Shown here in pieces: positions 10,569 through 19,705 of a DNA stretch of 64,000 nucleotides. The first letter of the stretch is position 1. Each line of letters starts with the position of its first letter. The translations under genes and the position numbers were made by a program. The DNA is from Thermostichus vulcanus str. 'Rupite' (lineage in GTDB: Bacteria > Cyanobacteriota > Cyanobacteriia > Thermostichales > Thermostichaceae): positions 1 to 64,000 of the forward strand of contig NZ_JAFIRA010000016.1 of NCBI RefSeq assembly GCF_022848905.1. Direction: 5' to 3'. The notes beneath the pieces were generated by a model. It was not told the DNA's origin and did no database searches. It saw nothing but the letters and a program-made list of their open reading frames with translations.

Positions 10569-10598
10569 ATCATAGTGAAGTGAAGACCCCTTTGTCCA
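10569..10598 (-). promoter_or_regulatory. Candidate sigma-70 promoter of the rplC operon
   Basis: On the minus strand TGGACA (10598-10593) and TATGAT (10574-10569) are separated by 18 bases. Transcription from here would give a leader of roughly 340 bases before rplC. The spacer between 10226 and 10642 has no other gene. The call rests on consensus match only. Confidence 0.45.
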
Positions 10599-10642
10599 GA
10601 TCTTGACGCAACAAATCTGCTCCTGTTGGGAGGACAGTATCG

Positions 10643-12715
10643 ATGATGATAGCTCCAGCCCAGGTAGAACCATACCCTGAGGGGAAATCCTCTCGGTTTC
10701 AGAGTGTGATTGGATGGGCAGGCAGTGGCTTGACTCAGGCGTGCATCCAACGCTACTCGAATTTGCTGAAAACGGGAGCCGATTCAGGGCGGATTTTGTT
10801 TTTGGTGCGTAGCCAACGACAAGCGCGTGAGATTTTAGAACGTCTGCAACGGGAAAATAACTGCTTAGTGGGGCCGTGGCGGGTGGAGACTTTTTTGCAG
10901 CGGGTGGGACGTTCTTTGGCAGACCACTGGCCGCAGGTGCGAGCCGGGATCCCGCAGTTACCGGCCAGGTTTGAGCCGGTGCCTTTGGCCAAGGACTTGA
11001 CCCAGTTTCTTTGTGCGCGGGTGTGTACCCTTTGCCCTCGCCATGGAGAAGCTTTTGCCAATATCGGCCTGAAGGAGTTTCAGGTTTGGGACCAAATCAG
11101 CAGTGCGGCCTATATTGCTGGGGCCTCTGGCTTGCCTGCCGAAGCGGTGGGATCCCGTTTGGCACAAGCTTGGCCAGAAGATGCCAGTGCCCCAGGTCGG
11201 GCAGAGGCTTTACAGGCCATGAGTTGTTGTGTGGGACGGTTGTGGGCGGCAGCTCTTGAGCTGGGATCCCTGGACTTTGGCTTGCAAATTCGTCTATTTC
11301 AGGAACATATTCTACCTCTGGCGGACTTTTGGGCGGAGTGGGATCACTTGATCGTGGATCAAGCGGAGGACAGTTGTGCTGTGGCCTTGGAATTTTATCG
11401 ACAGGGCCAATCTCATCTGCAAAGCCAATGGTTTAGCTACACGATTGGGGGTGGAGCCTCTTTCACGGGAGTCCCGGAAGGGGTGGCCCGTTTTTTAATG
11501 GAACAGACTCAATTCCAGCTTCTTGAGAATAGCCATCGAGCCTCAAAGGGGATGATTCGGCTAGGGTTAAAAATCGCGCAGGTGCTGGATCCGCAGTTTT
11601 CTCATCCTCTGTCAACACCAGACCCTCATTGTGTTAGCGGGACGGATTCTTCCGAGTTGCCTTCCCTCCAGGTTTTGGAAGGAGAAACCCAGTTTGCGGC
11701 GGTGGAGGTGATGGTGGCCCAGATCAAAAACCTGCTGGCGGCTGGTGTTCAGCCCTCTCGCATTGCCATTCTTTTACCCCGTATGGATGCGGGGGTTAGC
11801 CTCCGTCTCCAGGAACAGTTGCCTGAGGCATGGCCGATTGCTCCGTTTCCGGCCTTGATTCGCTACCCTCTGGTGCGGGCAGTGTTGACGGTGGCGGAAT
11901 TGGCCCATCCAGAGTGGGGTACTTTTCCCACTCTGCCAGAATGGCGGCTGATGCTAGGGCTGGTGCTGGGGCTGGATCCGATACGGGCGGCTTTGTTGGC
12001 CGAAGATACATTAGATCCGGTTGGACGTTCTTTACGCCCAAAAACGGCGATACGGCAACCGGAGCGGGTCGGGTTTGCCAACTTAGAGCGCTACCAAAAG
12101 CTATTCACTTGGTTGCAAGGGTATCGATCGTGCTCCGCAAGGGCCGGAGGGCCATCCGGATCCCCGCTGGCTCACTTCTTCCAACGGCTTTTTGCGGATC
12201 ATCTGGCCAATGGAGTCACTTCGCCACAGGAACAGGAATTGCTGCAACTGTTGATCGAGGCGGCCCAACGGTTTCGGCAAGCCTTTCCCACTGAGACGGA
12301 TCCCTCTTTTTTGGCCATGATCCGTTCGGGGCAAACCCCCAGTAGCAGTCGCTATGAGCCTAACTATTCCCAACATTTGGTTGTGGCTACACCTGTAGCT
12401 TATATCAATCGGGGGTTAGAGGCCGATTATCAATTTTGGTTTGATATCACCAATCCCAGTTGGTCCCGCTCTCTCTGGCACACCCTCTACAATGACCGGG
12501 TGCTCACCCCAGATTGGGACGGGGGGGTTTTTGATCCGGTTCAGGATTTACAAGCTCGGCAACAAGTTCTAGCCCGTACTTTACTCAATCTCTGTTGTCG
12601 GAATCGTCACGGCTTATGGCTGGTACGCTCGACCTTTAATTATCGGGGTGAGGAGAATACCGGTATTTTAGATCATCTAATTTTGAAAGGATTTCGGGCG
12701 ATGGCACCTATTTGA
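10643..12715 (+). CDS. UvrD/Rep-like superfamily I helicase homologue with degenerate ATPase motifs
   Basis: The 690-aa protein has the layout of UvrD/PcrA-type helicases but altered catalytic motifs. Residues 24-32 read GWAGSGLTQ, the place of the Walker A GxAGSGKTT, with the essential Lys replaced by Leu. Residues 234-243 read DHLIVDQAED, where active helicases have a DExQD box, so the catalytic Glu is displaced. A motif IV-like segment follows (LLENSHRASKGM), then a second-domain segment PSRIAILLPRMDAG and a C-terminal segment RGLEADYQFWFDI like the UvrD motif V region. The protein may bind DNA or a partner without ATP hydrolysis. It starts after a good GGGAGGA site and is divergent from the ribosomal operon. 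I know no characterised homologue. Confidence 0.7.
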   Translation: MMIAPAQVEPYPEGKSSRFQSVIGWAGSGLTQACIQRYSNLLKTGADSGRILFLVRSQRQAREILERLQRENNCLVGPWRVETFLQRVGRSLADHWPQVRAGIPQLPARFEPVPLAKDLTQFLCARVCTLCPRHGEAFANIGLKEFQVWDQISSAAYIAGASGLPAEAVGSRLAQAWPEDASAPGRAEALQAMSCCVGRLWAAALELGSLDFGLQIRLFQEHILPLADFWAEWDHLIVDQAEDSCAVALEFYRQGQSHLQSQWFSYTIGGGASFTGVPEGVARFLMEQTQFQLLENSHRASKGMIRLGLKIAQVLDPQFSHPLSTPDPHCVSGTDSSELPSLQVLEGETQFAAVEVMVAQIKNLLAAGVQPSRIAILLPRMDAGVSLRLQEQLPEAWPIAPFPALIRYPLVRAVLTVAELAHPEWGTFPTLPEWRLMLGLVLGLDPIRAALLAEDTLDPVGRSLRPKTAIRQPERVGFANLERYQKLFTWLQGYRSCSARAGGPSGSPLAHFFQRLFADHLANGVTSPQEQELLQLLIEAAQRFRQAFPTETDPSFLAMIRSGQTPSSSRYEPNYSQHLVVATPVAYINRGLEADYQFWFDITNPSWSRSLWHTLYNDRVLTPDWDGGVFDPVQDLQARQQVLARTLLNLCCRNRHGLWLVRSTFNYRGEENTGILDHLILKGFRAMAPI

Positions 12716-12729
12716 ATAATGACAGCCAG

Positions 12730-12990
12730 CTAACCAGAGAATGGGATCCCTGTAGACTGAGTTTGAGGAGGCATATAGGGCAACTCACAAGTAGGCGGAT
12801 CCAGGGTTGAGATATCGGCCTTATCCCTTGTCCAGTAGGTCGGGCAGTCGGGAGGACTGGGAAGTGGAGCCGGAGAAGGTGTTGGGGTAGGTCTGGGGGT
12901 GGGTTGTTGCTCCAGTTGGCGGATCAGGTTCTCAAGATAGGCAAGAAACGTCACCTTCGTGTAGCCAGAACTAGGATCCAGAACAATCAC
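12730..12990 (-). CDS. Hypothetical proline-rich short protein
   Basis: An 86-codon frame with a GTG start encodes a short N-terminal helix (FLAYLENLIRQLEQQ) followed by a Pro/Thr/Ser-rich linker (TPRPTPTPSPAPLPSPP) and a C-terminal part with two Cys. It resembles no family I recognise. It could be a fragment of a longer protein whose N-terminus was lost, because the sequence upstream is closed by a stop and then meets the IS4 element at about 13.1 kb. Reality of the gene is uncertain. Confidence 0.3.
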   Translation of the reverse strand: MIVLDPSSGYTKVTFLAYLENLIRQLEQQPTPRPTPTPSPAPLPSPPDCPTYWTRDKADISTLDPPTCELPYMPPQTQSTGIPFSG

Positions 12991-13185
12991 TCCCTAATTG
13001 ATGGCCTAGATGAGCGTTCTCGGGACAGAGGGCAACCGCAAACAGGCATTGAACACCCGACGTGGATCTGCCGTTAAAAGGCTCAGGAAGGATATCTTCC
13101 TCCACAAGTGTTGCACGATAGCTTAAAGGGAAAAAGGAAAGGGCCAGATATGATAATCTAGGCCCCACAAACAAAATATTTAGCA

Positions 13186-14187
13186 ATGACTAGCTTAAGC
13201 TCTTTTCCGAGGATTGTCAAACCTCTACTGGCTAGCCTCCCTAGCCACGACTATCCGGTGATGAACACCCAATTGTTCGTCAAGATCTGGCTGACCTATA
13301 TTTTCGATAAATCAGTCACAAGCCTGAGAGACCTATTCTTCCAACTTAACCACAGCGGTGTGAAAGGTAGTTTATCTTCATTCTCTAGAGCGTGTTCAAG
13401 CCGGGGATTACAGTCTATCAATCGCTTATTTGTGGAATTGCTCCATCAAGTTCGTCATCGATCCAGCCGAAAAGATGTGATTATCTGCCCCTTTGACTCA
13501 ACAATAATTGGATTAACGAGTAAGCTCTTTTGGGCGGAGCACTATCATCAGGTCAAGCTGTTAACTTCATTAAATCAAGAGACACGAGCACCTAGCGAGT
13601 TGTTAATCCATTTTGGAGAGAGACATGACGCATATTTTGGGGAGTTAGTCTTAGGAATGATGAGAATGGCTTAGCAGTAGGGGATAGAGGGTTTGCGAGC
13701 AAAGAATTATTCAAGCAGTTTATCGACAGTGAAAATTTATTTCTAGTTCGCATCAATAGCCACTGGACTATCCATAATGATAGTTAATGATAGTTGCATT
13801 GATGTGGATGGGAAGAAGGTGAGGGTGGTTAGTTTTTGTGACCTAGAAAAGCGGACAGAGTATCGTTTAGCCACGAATGTGCCCCAAGAAGTGATGGGAG
13901 ATGAAGAGATTATTGAAGCGTACAGACAGCGATGGGGAATAGAGCTGCTATGGAAGTTTCTCAAGAGCCATCTAAAACTTGAGCGACTTGCGACAAAGAG
14001 TGTGAATGGAGTAACGATTCAAATATACATGGTGTTGATAGAGTATCTAATCTTATTGATGATAGAAATTCCGAAAGTGTATGGACAGAAATTACTAGAC
14101 AAGTTGAGATACATTCAACTGATTATCTATCAAGAAGGCAGTTTTGTGGCTTGGATAACCCGCATAGCTGGAGACCCTAAAATGTAA
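13186..14187 (+). pseudogene. IS4-family transposase, broken by two frameshifts
   Basis: Three consecutive frames together make one IS4 transposase. The first (to about 13660) carries the first catalytic Asp (CPFDSTIIG). The second (about 13662-13785) carries GLAVGDRGFASKELF with the second Asp. The third (to 14187) carries the Y-R-E-K signature YRQRWGIELLWKFLK. The first shift lies near 13655-13665. The second is caused by a perfect 10-bp tandem duplication at 13776-13795, and removing one copy restores WTIHNDSCIDVDGKK across the junction. The gene cannot make an active enzyme. Confidence 0.85.
13776..13795. repeat. 10-bp tandem duplication causing a frameshift
   Basis: AATGATAGTT is present twice in tandem inside the IS4 transposase reading frame. 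Removal of one copy rejoins the two flanking transposase frames exactly, so the duplication is the inactivating event or one of two. Confidence 0.9.
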
Positions 14188-14303
14188 AGTATTGTGTCTG
14201 AATGCAACACTTATGGGTAAGAAGAGATTGCCCATTTATCTGTGCGGCATCGTTCGCGAAGCGTCTTTGCAGGAGAAACCGCTTGCTTGGCGCTCCTATC
14301 CCT

Positions 14304-14325
14304 CCGCATCCACAAGGGGATGCGG
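14304..14325 (+). promoter_or_regulatory. Hairpin in the 5' leader of the methyltransferase gene
   Basis: CCGCATCC and GGATGCGG form an 8-bp perfect stem with a six-base loop, ending about five bases before the GGAGG ribosome-binding site of the gene at 14341. It could influence translation or be a remnant of a mobile element. Function is inferred only from position. Confidence 0.35.
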
Positions 14326-14340
14326 TTTCCCGGAGGTCAC

Positions 14341-15003
14341 ATGAATATCTATCGTCGGGTGATCTTCCCGCGGCTGTTGGATCTATCCCTCTCTGGAGAA
14401 ATCGTGGGATGCTATCGGCGGGAGCTTCTGGCCAATGTGCAGGGGGCTGTTCTGGAGATTGGGTTTGGTACCGGTCTTAACTTGCCCCACTATCCGCAGC
14501 ACGTCGAAAACATTACTGCGCTCGATCCTAACCCCGGTATGGGATCCCTGGCTCGTCGGCGCATCGCTTGTGCTTCTATTGCGGTCGATTGGCAGGAGGG
14601 GGATGCACAAGAATTGCCTTTCCCAAATCAAAGCTTTGACAGTGTTGTCAGCACCTGGACGCTGTGTAGCATTCCGGATTTGGCCAGGGCTTTGCAGGAA
14701 ATTCAGCGGGTGTTGCGAGGAGGGGGCAAACTGTTTTTTCTCGAACACGGCCTCAGTGAGGATCCCGAGGTTCAGAGATGGCAAAATCGCCTGAATCCCA
14801 TCCAGAAGGTGATCGCAGATGGCTGTAACCTGAATCGGGATATGGCCCAATTGATCCGTGAGGCAGGGTTCCAGTTTGAGGAACTGGAGCGATTTTATAT
14901 GCCCAATGAGCCTAAGTTTATTGGCTACATCTATCGAGGCATCGCGATTCCTGCTCCCGCGAGGAAACCAGAGCTTAAGGAGGAAGCTGACAAACCGAGG
15001 TAG
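14341..15003 (+). CDS. Class I SAM-dependent methyltransferase (UbiE/METTL7-like)
   Basis: The start at 14341 follows a GGAGG site and gives MNIYRRVIFPRLLDL. The open frame reaches further upstream but those residues are not family-like. SAM-binding motif I is VLEIGFGTGLNLPHYP, motif II the acidic ALDPNPGM, and the post-motif is LPFPNQSFDSVVSTWTLCSI. Membrane-anchor-like aromatic residues near the N-terminus and the order of motifs resemble small METTL7-like or phosphatidylethanolamine-type methyltransferases. The substrate is not predictable. Length is 220 aa. The IS4 element ends 124 bases upstream and may have changed its promoter. Confidence 0.8.
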   Translation: MNIYRRVIFPRLLDLSLSGEIVGCYRRELLANVQGAVLEIGFGTGLNLPHYPQHVENITALDPNPGMGSLARRRIACASIAVDWQEGDAQELPFPNQSFDSVVSTWTLCSIPDLARALQEIQRVLRGGGKLFFLEHGLSEDPEVQRWQNRLNPIQKVIADGCNLNRDMAQLIREAGFQFEELERFYMPNEPKFIGYIYRGIAIPAPARKPELKEEADKPR

Positions 15004-15096
15004 AGGCAAGTGCCAGAACTCATCCACTCAAGAGGGGAGTGTCAAGCATTGCTGACGAATCCTCGGGTAAAGCTTGTCCCATGATTTTGTGAGCAC

Positions 15097-15654
15097 TCAC
15101 TCTTTAGAGGCTTTAGAAGGGCGCTCCAGCCGGGTTTGATGAGGATCGGAAATCTCTGCCTTGACACTGCGAAAATCCACCCGTTCGGTGTAGCGGGCAA
15201 ATTCTTCATCCGTCAAATTGGCACTGGCATAGTAGCCTGCTGTTACATCGCTGCTGAAGATGATGATGTCCCCGTGAACCAAATCGTGGCTCTGGCATCG
15301 GTGGCCGTTGACGGTGATGCCGTTGGTGCTGGGCTTGCCCTCCAGGTTGCCGTCGATAATGCGAAACCGGTAGCCCTTGCCCTGTGGCCCTGGCATACGC
15401 AGCAAAATGGCATGTTGGCGGGAGGCAAAGTTGGAATTGAGCAGGATGGCACTGGCGGGATCCCGTCCGATGGAATAAGTAGCGGCCTCTAAAGAGATGG
15501 TGCGCCGTCCCTTGGTATCTTCCACAACCAAGACATGGCGAACCTGTCGGCGTTGGCCCTGTGTATCGCTATCTTTGTCGAGCGGCACCACTATCACTCC
15601 TGGCAAAAGAATCGGATCCCACGCGGGTCGGGAATGTCTTGTTTGTATCATCAT
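15097..15654 (-). CDS. FHA domain protein
   Basis: This is a phosphothreonine-binding signalling adaptor. The forkhead-associated domain occupies residues about 40-140, with the core motifs YSIGRDPASAILL, SNFASRQHAILL and STNGITVNGHRC, containing the invariant Gly-Arg, Ser, His and Asn-Gly. The C-terminal 45 residues (NLTDEEFARYTERVDFRSV) are polar and helical. In cyanobacteria such proteins are often partners of Ser/Thr kinases, but none is encoded nearby. Length is 185 aa. It is divergent from the protease gene at 15823. Confidence 0.85.
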   Translation of the reverse strand: MMIQTRHSRPAWDPILLPGVIVVPLDKDSDTQGQRRQVRHVLVVEDTKGRRTISLEAATYSIGRDPASAILLNSNFASRQHAILLRMPGPQGKGYRFRIIDGNLEGKPSTNGITVNGHRCQSHDLVHGDIIIFSSDVTAGYYASANLTDEEFARYTERVDFRSVKAEISDPHQTRLERPSKASKE

Positions 15655-15822
15655 CGACGTTTGCCCCCCAAGCCATTAGCTTGATAGTGGCAGGCTCACA
15701 GGTGTCCAAGCGGTGATCCAGATCGCTTGGCCCGTCAGGTTTTGGCCAGATCTACCCAAGTTTGCCTTGACAAAGCAATACCTCTGAACATGTATTGAAT
15801 TCTACGCCCTCCTCACAATCTC

Positions 15823-16599
15823 ATGTCTCCTTTTCAGCGACGCACCGTACGGCTTTCGGTCATCGGCTGGGCCATGGCCCTGATTCTGATTGTGGCCGGT
15901 TGGGGATCCCTGCATCCTTGGGTTCCCCACCTGTTTGGGGTAGAAGCGCTCCAGGCACAAGCCCAAACTCAGGCCCTGCCAGAACCGGTTCGCCTGCAGT
16001 TGCCCCCCGGATTGGCGCGCTATACCTATGATCGCTCTGCTGGAGATTATCTGGAGGAGATTGACCTGCGCTTGCCGGGTGGGGCTTATGTGCAGTGGGC
16101 GATCTACCCGATTCCGGTTTACATCCAAGCGGATCACCCCCAGTGGAAAACCTTTGTCGAGCAGGCAGTGAAGGAATGGTCGGCTTATATCCCGATGAAG
16201 GTGGTGGCCAAGGAAGAAGATGCTTTTTACGGGCTGAGCATTTACCGTGTCCCTCCAATTGGGGGTGGGGTGGCGGGGGCGGCCCGTCCGGAGTTTTTCT
16301 TTGCTTCGGATGGCTCTTTGCAGCAGCGAGTACACATCATCATTGGGGAAGGACAGGGGTTGGCGGAAGTGACAGCGGTAGCCCGGCATGAAATTGGGCA
16401 CGGCTTGGGGTTGTGGGGACATAGCCCGAATGTGCGGGATTTAATGTATGGCGGTCACCATGCGGCGGCCACAGGCAATCGACGGGTTTTACGGGTACCT
16501 AACATCACCAACCGCGACTTGAATACTCTGAAACGGGTTTATGAACAACCGACGTTGATTGGGCAAGTGTTTCCAGAAGCCTATCGCCGCTTGTTTTGA
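15823..16599 (+). CDS. Matrixin-like zinc metalloprotease (metzincin)
   Basis: A secreted or membrane-anchored protease. Residues about 10-28 form one hydrophobic segment (signal peptide or anchor), followed by a Gln/Ala-rich cleavage-like region. The zinc site is HEIGHGLGLWGHS, the extended HExxHxxGxxH motif of metzincins, with a possible Met-turn DLMYGG about ten residues later. The upstream domain (IPVYIQADHPQWKTFVEQAV) resembles the N-terminal part of the cyanobacterial M10-type peptidases. Length is 258 aa. Its end overlaps the convergent AGE gene by 19 bases. Confidence 0.85.
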   Translation: MSPFQRRTVRLSVIGWAMALILIVAGWGSLHPWVPHLFGVEALQAQAQTQALPEPVRLQLPPGLARYTYDRSAGDYLEEIDLRLPGGAYVQWAIYPIPVYIQADHPQWKTFVEQAVKEWSAYIPMKVVAKEEDAFYGLSIYRVPPIGGGVAGAARPEFFFASDGSLQQRVHIIIGEGQGLAEVTAVARHEIGHGLGLWGHSPNVRDLMYGGHHAAATGNRRVLRVPNITNRDLNTLKRVYEQPTLIGQVFPEAYRRLF

Positions 16600-17858
16600 G
16601 GGTTCACTCCCTGTACCTGCAGATCTAGGGCACGACCAAGCCATTGATCCGCCCACATCAAGGCACGCGGAACATGGAAGCACCCTTTGTAGGGGCCACC
16701 CTTGAACCGTTGGGACACCTGCCCTTGTCGATCCAAATAGCCAAACCACTCTCCATACTCGGGATCCGGAAAATGGGCAAAAGTATAGTTTGCTACTTGC
16801 TCAAAACGCTGCCACCACTCTAGGGATCCCGTTATCCCATAGGCTGCCAGGGTTGCCACCATCGCCTCACAATGGGGCCACCACAGCTTCAGACTCCATT
16901 CCAGCTGCACCGGAGAATAGCCCTGCCGATCCAGAAAATAAAATAGTCCCCCATATTCTGCATCCCAACCGACAGCCAACGACCCAGCAATCATTTCCAG
17001 GGCCATCGTTTGCAGGGATCCCTCGGGATCCCCTGTCCGCTCCCCGTACTCCAGCAAAAACCAGCCCGCTTCAATGGCATGACCTGGATTCAGTAGCCGC
17101 CCTTCCGGGGTATTCAACAGAGTTCCATCCGCAGCCACCGTTTCCAAAACCAGGTTCAGCTCCGGGCGATGGTGCAGTCGGATGCGGGCCAAACACCACT
17201 GTTCCTGCTCTGGGTAGGATCCCGCCAATTCCCCGATCACATTCAGCAGGATCATCGGCACTGCCAACTCGCTTACCTCGGGGGATCCCGGCCAACGGGG
17301 ACGGCCAGGCGGGATTGAATCCTGCGCCCAGTCGGTCTGACTCTGGCTCACCCAACTCCAGATGGCGGCAAACACCTGTTCCGCTTCCTGCATCAGGGTG
17401 GGATCCGCGAACAGACGAGCGCACTCCGCCAACGCCATCACATAAAAGCACTCGGAGAAAATCTTGCGCTGTAGATAAACCGGCTGTCCCTCCCGGCTCA
17501 GGCAAAAATACACCCGCTGATCCTGAGGACGATAGGCAAACCGACGCAAAAAATGCAGACCCAACGGAACGGCTTCCAGCCATCGCTGCCGCTCAGGGTG
17601 CTCGGGGTACATTCGGCAAAGGCGAGCCAACATCCACACCTGCCGCCCCTGTAGCCAGACGTATTTTTTGTCGTCATAGCGTTGGCCATTGCGATCCAGG
17701 CAATTGAAGTAGCCGCCCCACTGCCAGTCGAGGGAGTGATTGAGCCAAAAGGGGATGACCTGTTGCCAGAGTTCCTGTCGGATGCGCTGCTGCCAGGTTT
17801 TGAGCGAGGTGGACAAGTCTGTGGGCATCAGGGGGCTTGCTTCTGTAAACTCCATCAT
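16581..17858 (-). CDS. N-acylglucosamine 2-epimerase (AGE/RnBP) family protein
   Basis: The family interconverts N-acetylglucosamine and N-acetylmannosamine or epimerises other sugars in the cytoplasm. Family marks are YVWLQGRQVWMLARL, the ECFYVMALAE helix, GHAIEAGWFLLEYG and LKLWWPHCEAMVATL, which carry the (alpha/alpha)6-barrel active-site His and Glu residues. At 425 aa the length is full. The start is the double ATG at 17858/17855. Its GGGAGGA ribosome-binding-like sequence lies within the end of the TnpB element beginning at 17863, so the transposon may supply part of the leader. The exact substrate is unknown. Confidence 0.87.
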   Translation of the reverse strand: MMEFTEASPLMPTDLSTSLKTWQQRIRQELWQQVIPFWLNHSLDWQWGGYFNCLDRNGQRYDDKKYVWLQGRQVWMLARLCRMYPEHPERQRWLEAVPLGLHFLRRFAYRPQDQRVYFCLSREGQPVYLQRKIFSECFYVMALAECARLFADPTLMQEAEQVFAAIWSWVSQSQTDWAQDSIPPGRPRWPGSPEVSELAVPMILLNVIGELAGSYPEQEQWCLARIRLHHRPELNLVLETVAADGTLLNTPEGRLLNPGHAIEAGWFLLEYGERTGDPEGSLQTMALEMIAGSLAVGWDAEYGGLFYFLDRQGYSPVQLEWSLKLWWPHCEAMVATLAAYGITGSLEWWQRFEQVANYTFAHFPDPEYGEWFGYLDRQGQVSQRFKGGPYKGCFHVPRALMWADQWLGRALDLQVQGVNPQNKRR

Positions 17859-17862
17859 TTTC

Positions 17863-17935
17863 GTGACATCCTCCCGACGCTGACTCTACGTTCGCGCTAG
17901 CGGCGCGGAGCGCTAGTACAGCGCGGGCTTCCCAA
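17863..17935 (-). repeat. Right end of TnpB element 1
   Basis: GTGACATCCTCCCGAC (17863-17878), a GC-rich inverted sequence around CGCTAGCGGCGCGGAGCGCTAG and then CAGCGCGGGCTTCCC are shared in the same order with a solo copy at 21675-21755. They flank the 3' end of the tnpB pseudogene, where IS200/IS605-type elements carry their right-end hairpin and the guide RNA scaffold. Confidence 0.6.
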
Positions 17936-19185
17936 CCTCGCGGTTGGGCATTCCTGCCCCACGCCACTTGTCTAGGTCATAGACCCCCGACAGACCGACT
18001 TGGCAGGCGGTTTCCCTTCCCCAGAGTCCCTGGGCTACTACGTTCTCTAGTCCACGATGCAACACCATCTCGGCGGCGGCATGATCCCGATGGGTGCGAT
18101 ACCCACACTCAGGACAATAGTGCTCCCTGACTTCCAAGCCTTTACGCACAGTGGCAAAGCAGGATGGGCAGGTTTGACTGGTGCCGTTGGGGTTGACTTT
18201 AGCAAAGAACACTCCCCGTTTCCAGCACACCCATTCCAGCAAAGCGAGAAACTGCCCATGGGCAGCATCAACACAATCTTTCCGCAATATCCCCCGCACC
18301 AACCCTTTGGCGTTGAGGTCTTCGGCGAAAATGGTCTGCGCTTGGTCACACAGCTTATGAGCCGTCTTCAGATGAAAATCTTTGCGACGGTTGGCAATCC
18401 GATGGTGCATCCTAGCCACTTTCGTTTGCGCTTTCTCCCAGTTTTGCGACCCCTTCTGTTTCCGTACCGCTCTGCGTTGCAGCAATTTCAGCTTGCGGTG
18501 CATCGACCTGAAAAACTTGGGGCGCTCCTGGAAGCTGCCATCCGAAACCGTCAAGAATCGCTCCAATCCGAGGTCAATGCCGATGGCACGACCATGAATT
18601 GGAATGTATTGTAACCACCACGTACCACTGTGTACCCCGCACCCTAGACACCACTCGCACCTGCTTCACCTTGAACCCGTCAGGGATAGGGCGATGCAGG
18701 CAAATCGGCACTTCCCCAATCTTGGGCAGCTTGATCGTGCTCCGCACGGCGCGGAGCGCCATCATGTTGCCTTGAATAGGGTTTTGCTTGAACTGCGGGA
18801 ACACAAAGGACTTGAATTGCCCCCACTTTTTGAATCGTGGGAACCCATACCCCCGCTTCTGAAACGCTTCCCAGGTATCGTGCAGTCTACGAATCGTAGT
18901 TTGCAAAACCTGAGAATGCACCTTACCCAAATGCGGGAATTGCTTCTTAGCTTGGGGCAGGTTGTTTTGCTGACGGTGGTAAGACGGGAATGGCTCGTCA
19001 GCGGGAATGATGTACTCCTTCTCCAACGAGCATCGGTCTAGCGGACACTTACGCGAAGCAATCCAGTCTTTGAGTTCGCGCAAAGCGTAGTTATACACGC
19101 CTCTGCATATCTCAAGCCACTCCAGCAACTGAGCTTGCTGCGTGGCAGATGGATAGATTCGGTAGGTGTAGTTCAGGGTCAGCAT
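17913..19185 (-). pseudogene. tnpB: TnpB (IS200/IS605 OrfB) nuclease, frameshifted
   Basis: TnpB is an RNA-guided nuclease carried by IS200/IS605-type elements. Two frames make up one protein. The first (19185 to 18574) covers the N-terminal wedge/REC part starting MLTLNYTYRIYPSATQQAQ. The second (from about 18600 to 17913) holds RuvC-I GIDLGLERFLTVSDG, RuvC-II FAEDLNAKG, the zinc ribbon TCPSC and YCPECGY, and RuvC-III HRDHAAAEMV. The shift lies near 18590-18605, where WYVVVTI passes to IPIHGRAIGID in another frame. The catalytic residues themselves survive. No TnpA is adjacent. Confidence 0.85.
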
Positions 19186-19445
19186 AGCTACAGTTTACCA
19201 CAACTAGAGCGCGGTGGTAAATGCTTGCTTCGGGGGTATCGTTGGCTCAGCCTGCGCGAAGCGCATACCCCACTGCTACAGCAAGCGGCGAGACTCCGTC
19301 TTGCTACGCACGGCCCGTAGGGCTTTGTATCCCGACGCTATGCCTACGGCACGCTAGGCGAAGACCTTTCAGGTACAGCGCGGGACTTATGTTCTCGCGC
19401 TCTTAGGAGTTAAAACCAAAAGGGAAGTGCTGACGTAATCAACTA
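19186..19445. repeat. Left flank of TnpB element 1 with palindromic modules
   Basis: This stretch has no gene. It holds several short GC-rich inverted modules, such as GCGCGAAGCGC, GCTACGCACGGCCCGTAGGGC minus its last bases, and CCTACGGCACGCTAGGC, then CAGCGCGGGACTT, which resembles the module at the right end. Similar palindromic modules recur near other mobile remnants at 14255, 51215 and 55200. From about 19446 to 19705 I see nothing but the upstream region of the next gene. Confidence 0.45.
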
Positions 19446-19705
19446 GGATGCAGGATTTTAGATGCTTTCAAGGACTGAGGCAGAACAATGCAGGCTAGGA
19501 ATTTTGAGCTTCCAATCGCCTCATTGCATGAGTTTTGTCTCAGGGAGATTTAGTCCCAATCTAAGAAAGGCCTCATCCTCAGTTCAGACAGCATTGGTTT
19601 GATCAGAATATCAGGTTCACAGTTAAGCAAATCCAGGAAAGCCTTCCTAAGATTTTGAATTTCTTAAGGACTTGGTGCCATTCACTCACCCTCAAGGAGA
19701 TTACC

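Larger units (their letters stand above)
13102..14216. mobile_element. IS4-family insertion sequence (inactive)
   Basis: Imperfect terminal inverted repeats of 14 bp (CCACAAGTGTTGCA on the left at 13102-13115; the complement of CCATAAGTGTTGCA on the right at 14203-14216) flank a broken DDE transposase gene. The element is about 1.1 kb. I see no obvious target-site duplication. It sits directly upstream of the methyltransferase gene and downstream of a small hypothetical frame. Confidence 0.75.

Noticed and set aside
12971-13186. 71-codon minus-strand frame beside the IS4 element
   Set aside because: It crosses the left inverted repeat of the element, so it cannot be a conserved gene.
13655-13785. 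Programmed -1 frameshift in the IS4 transposase
   Set aside because: There is no slippery heptamer at the first shift, and the second is explained by a 10-bp duplication, so this is decay.
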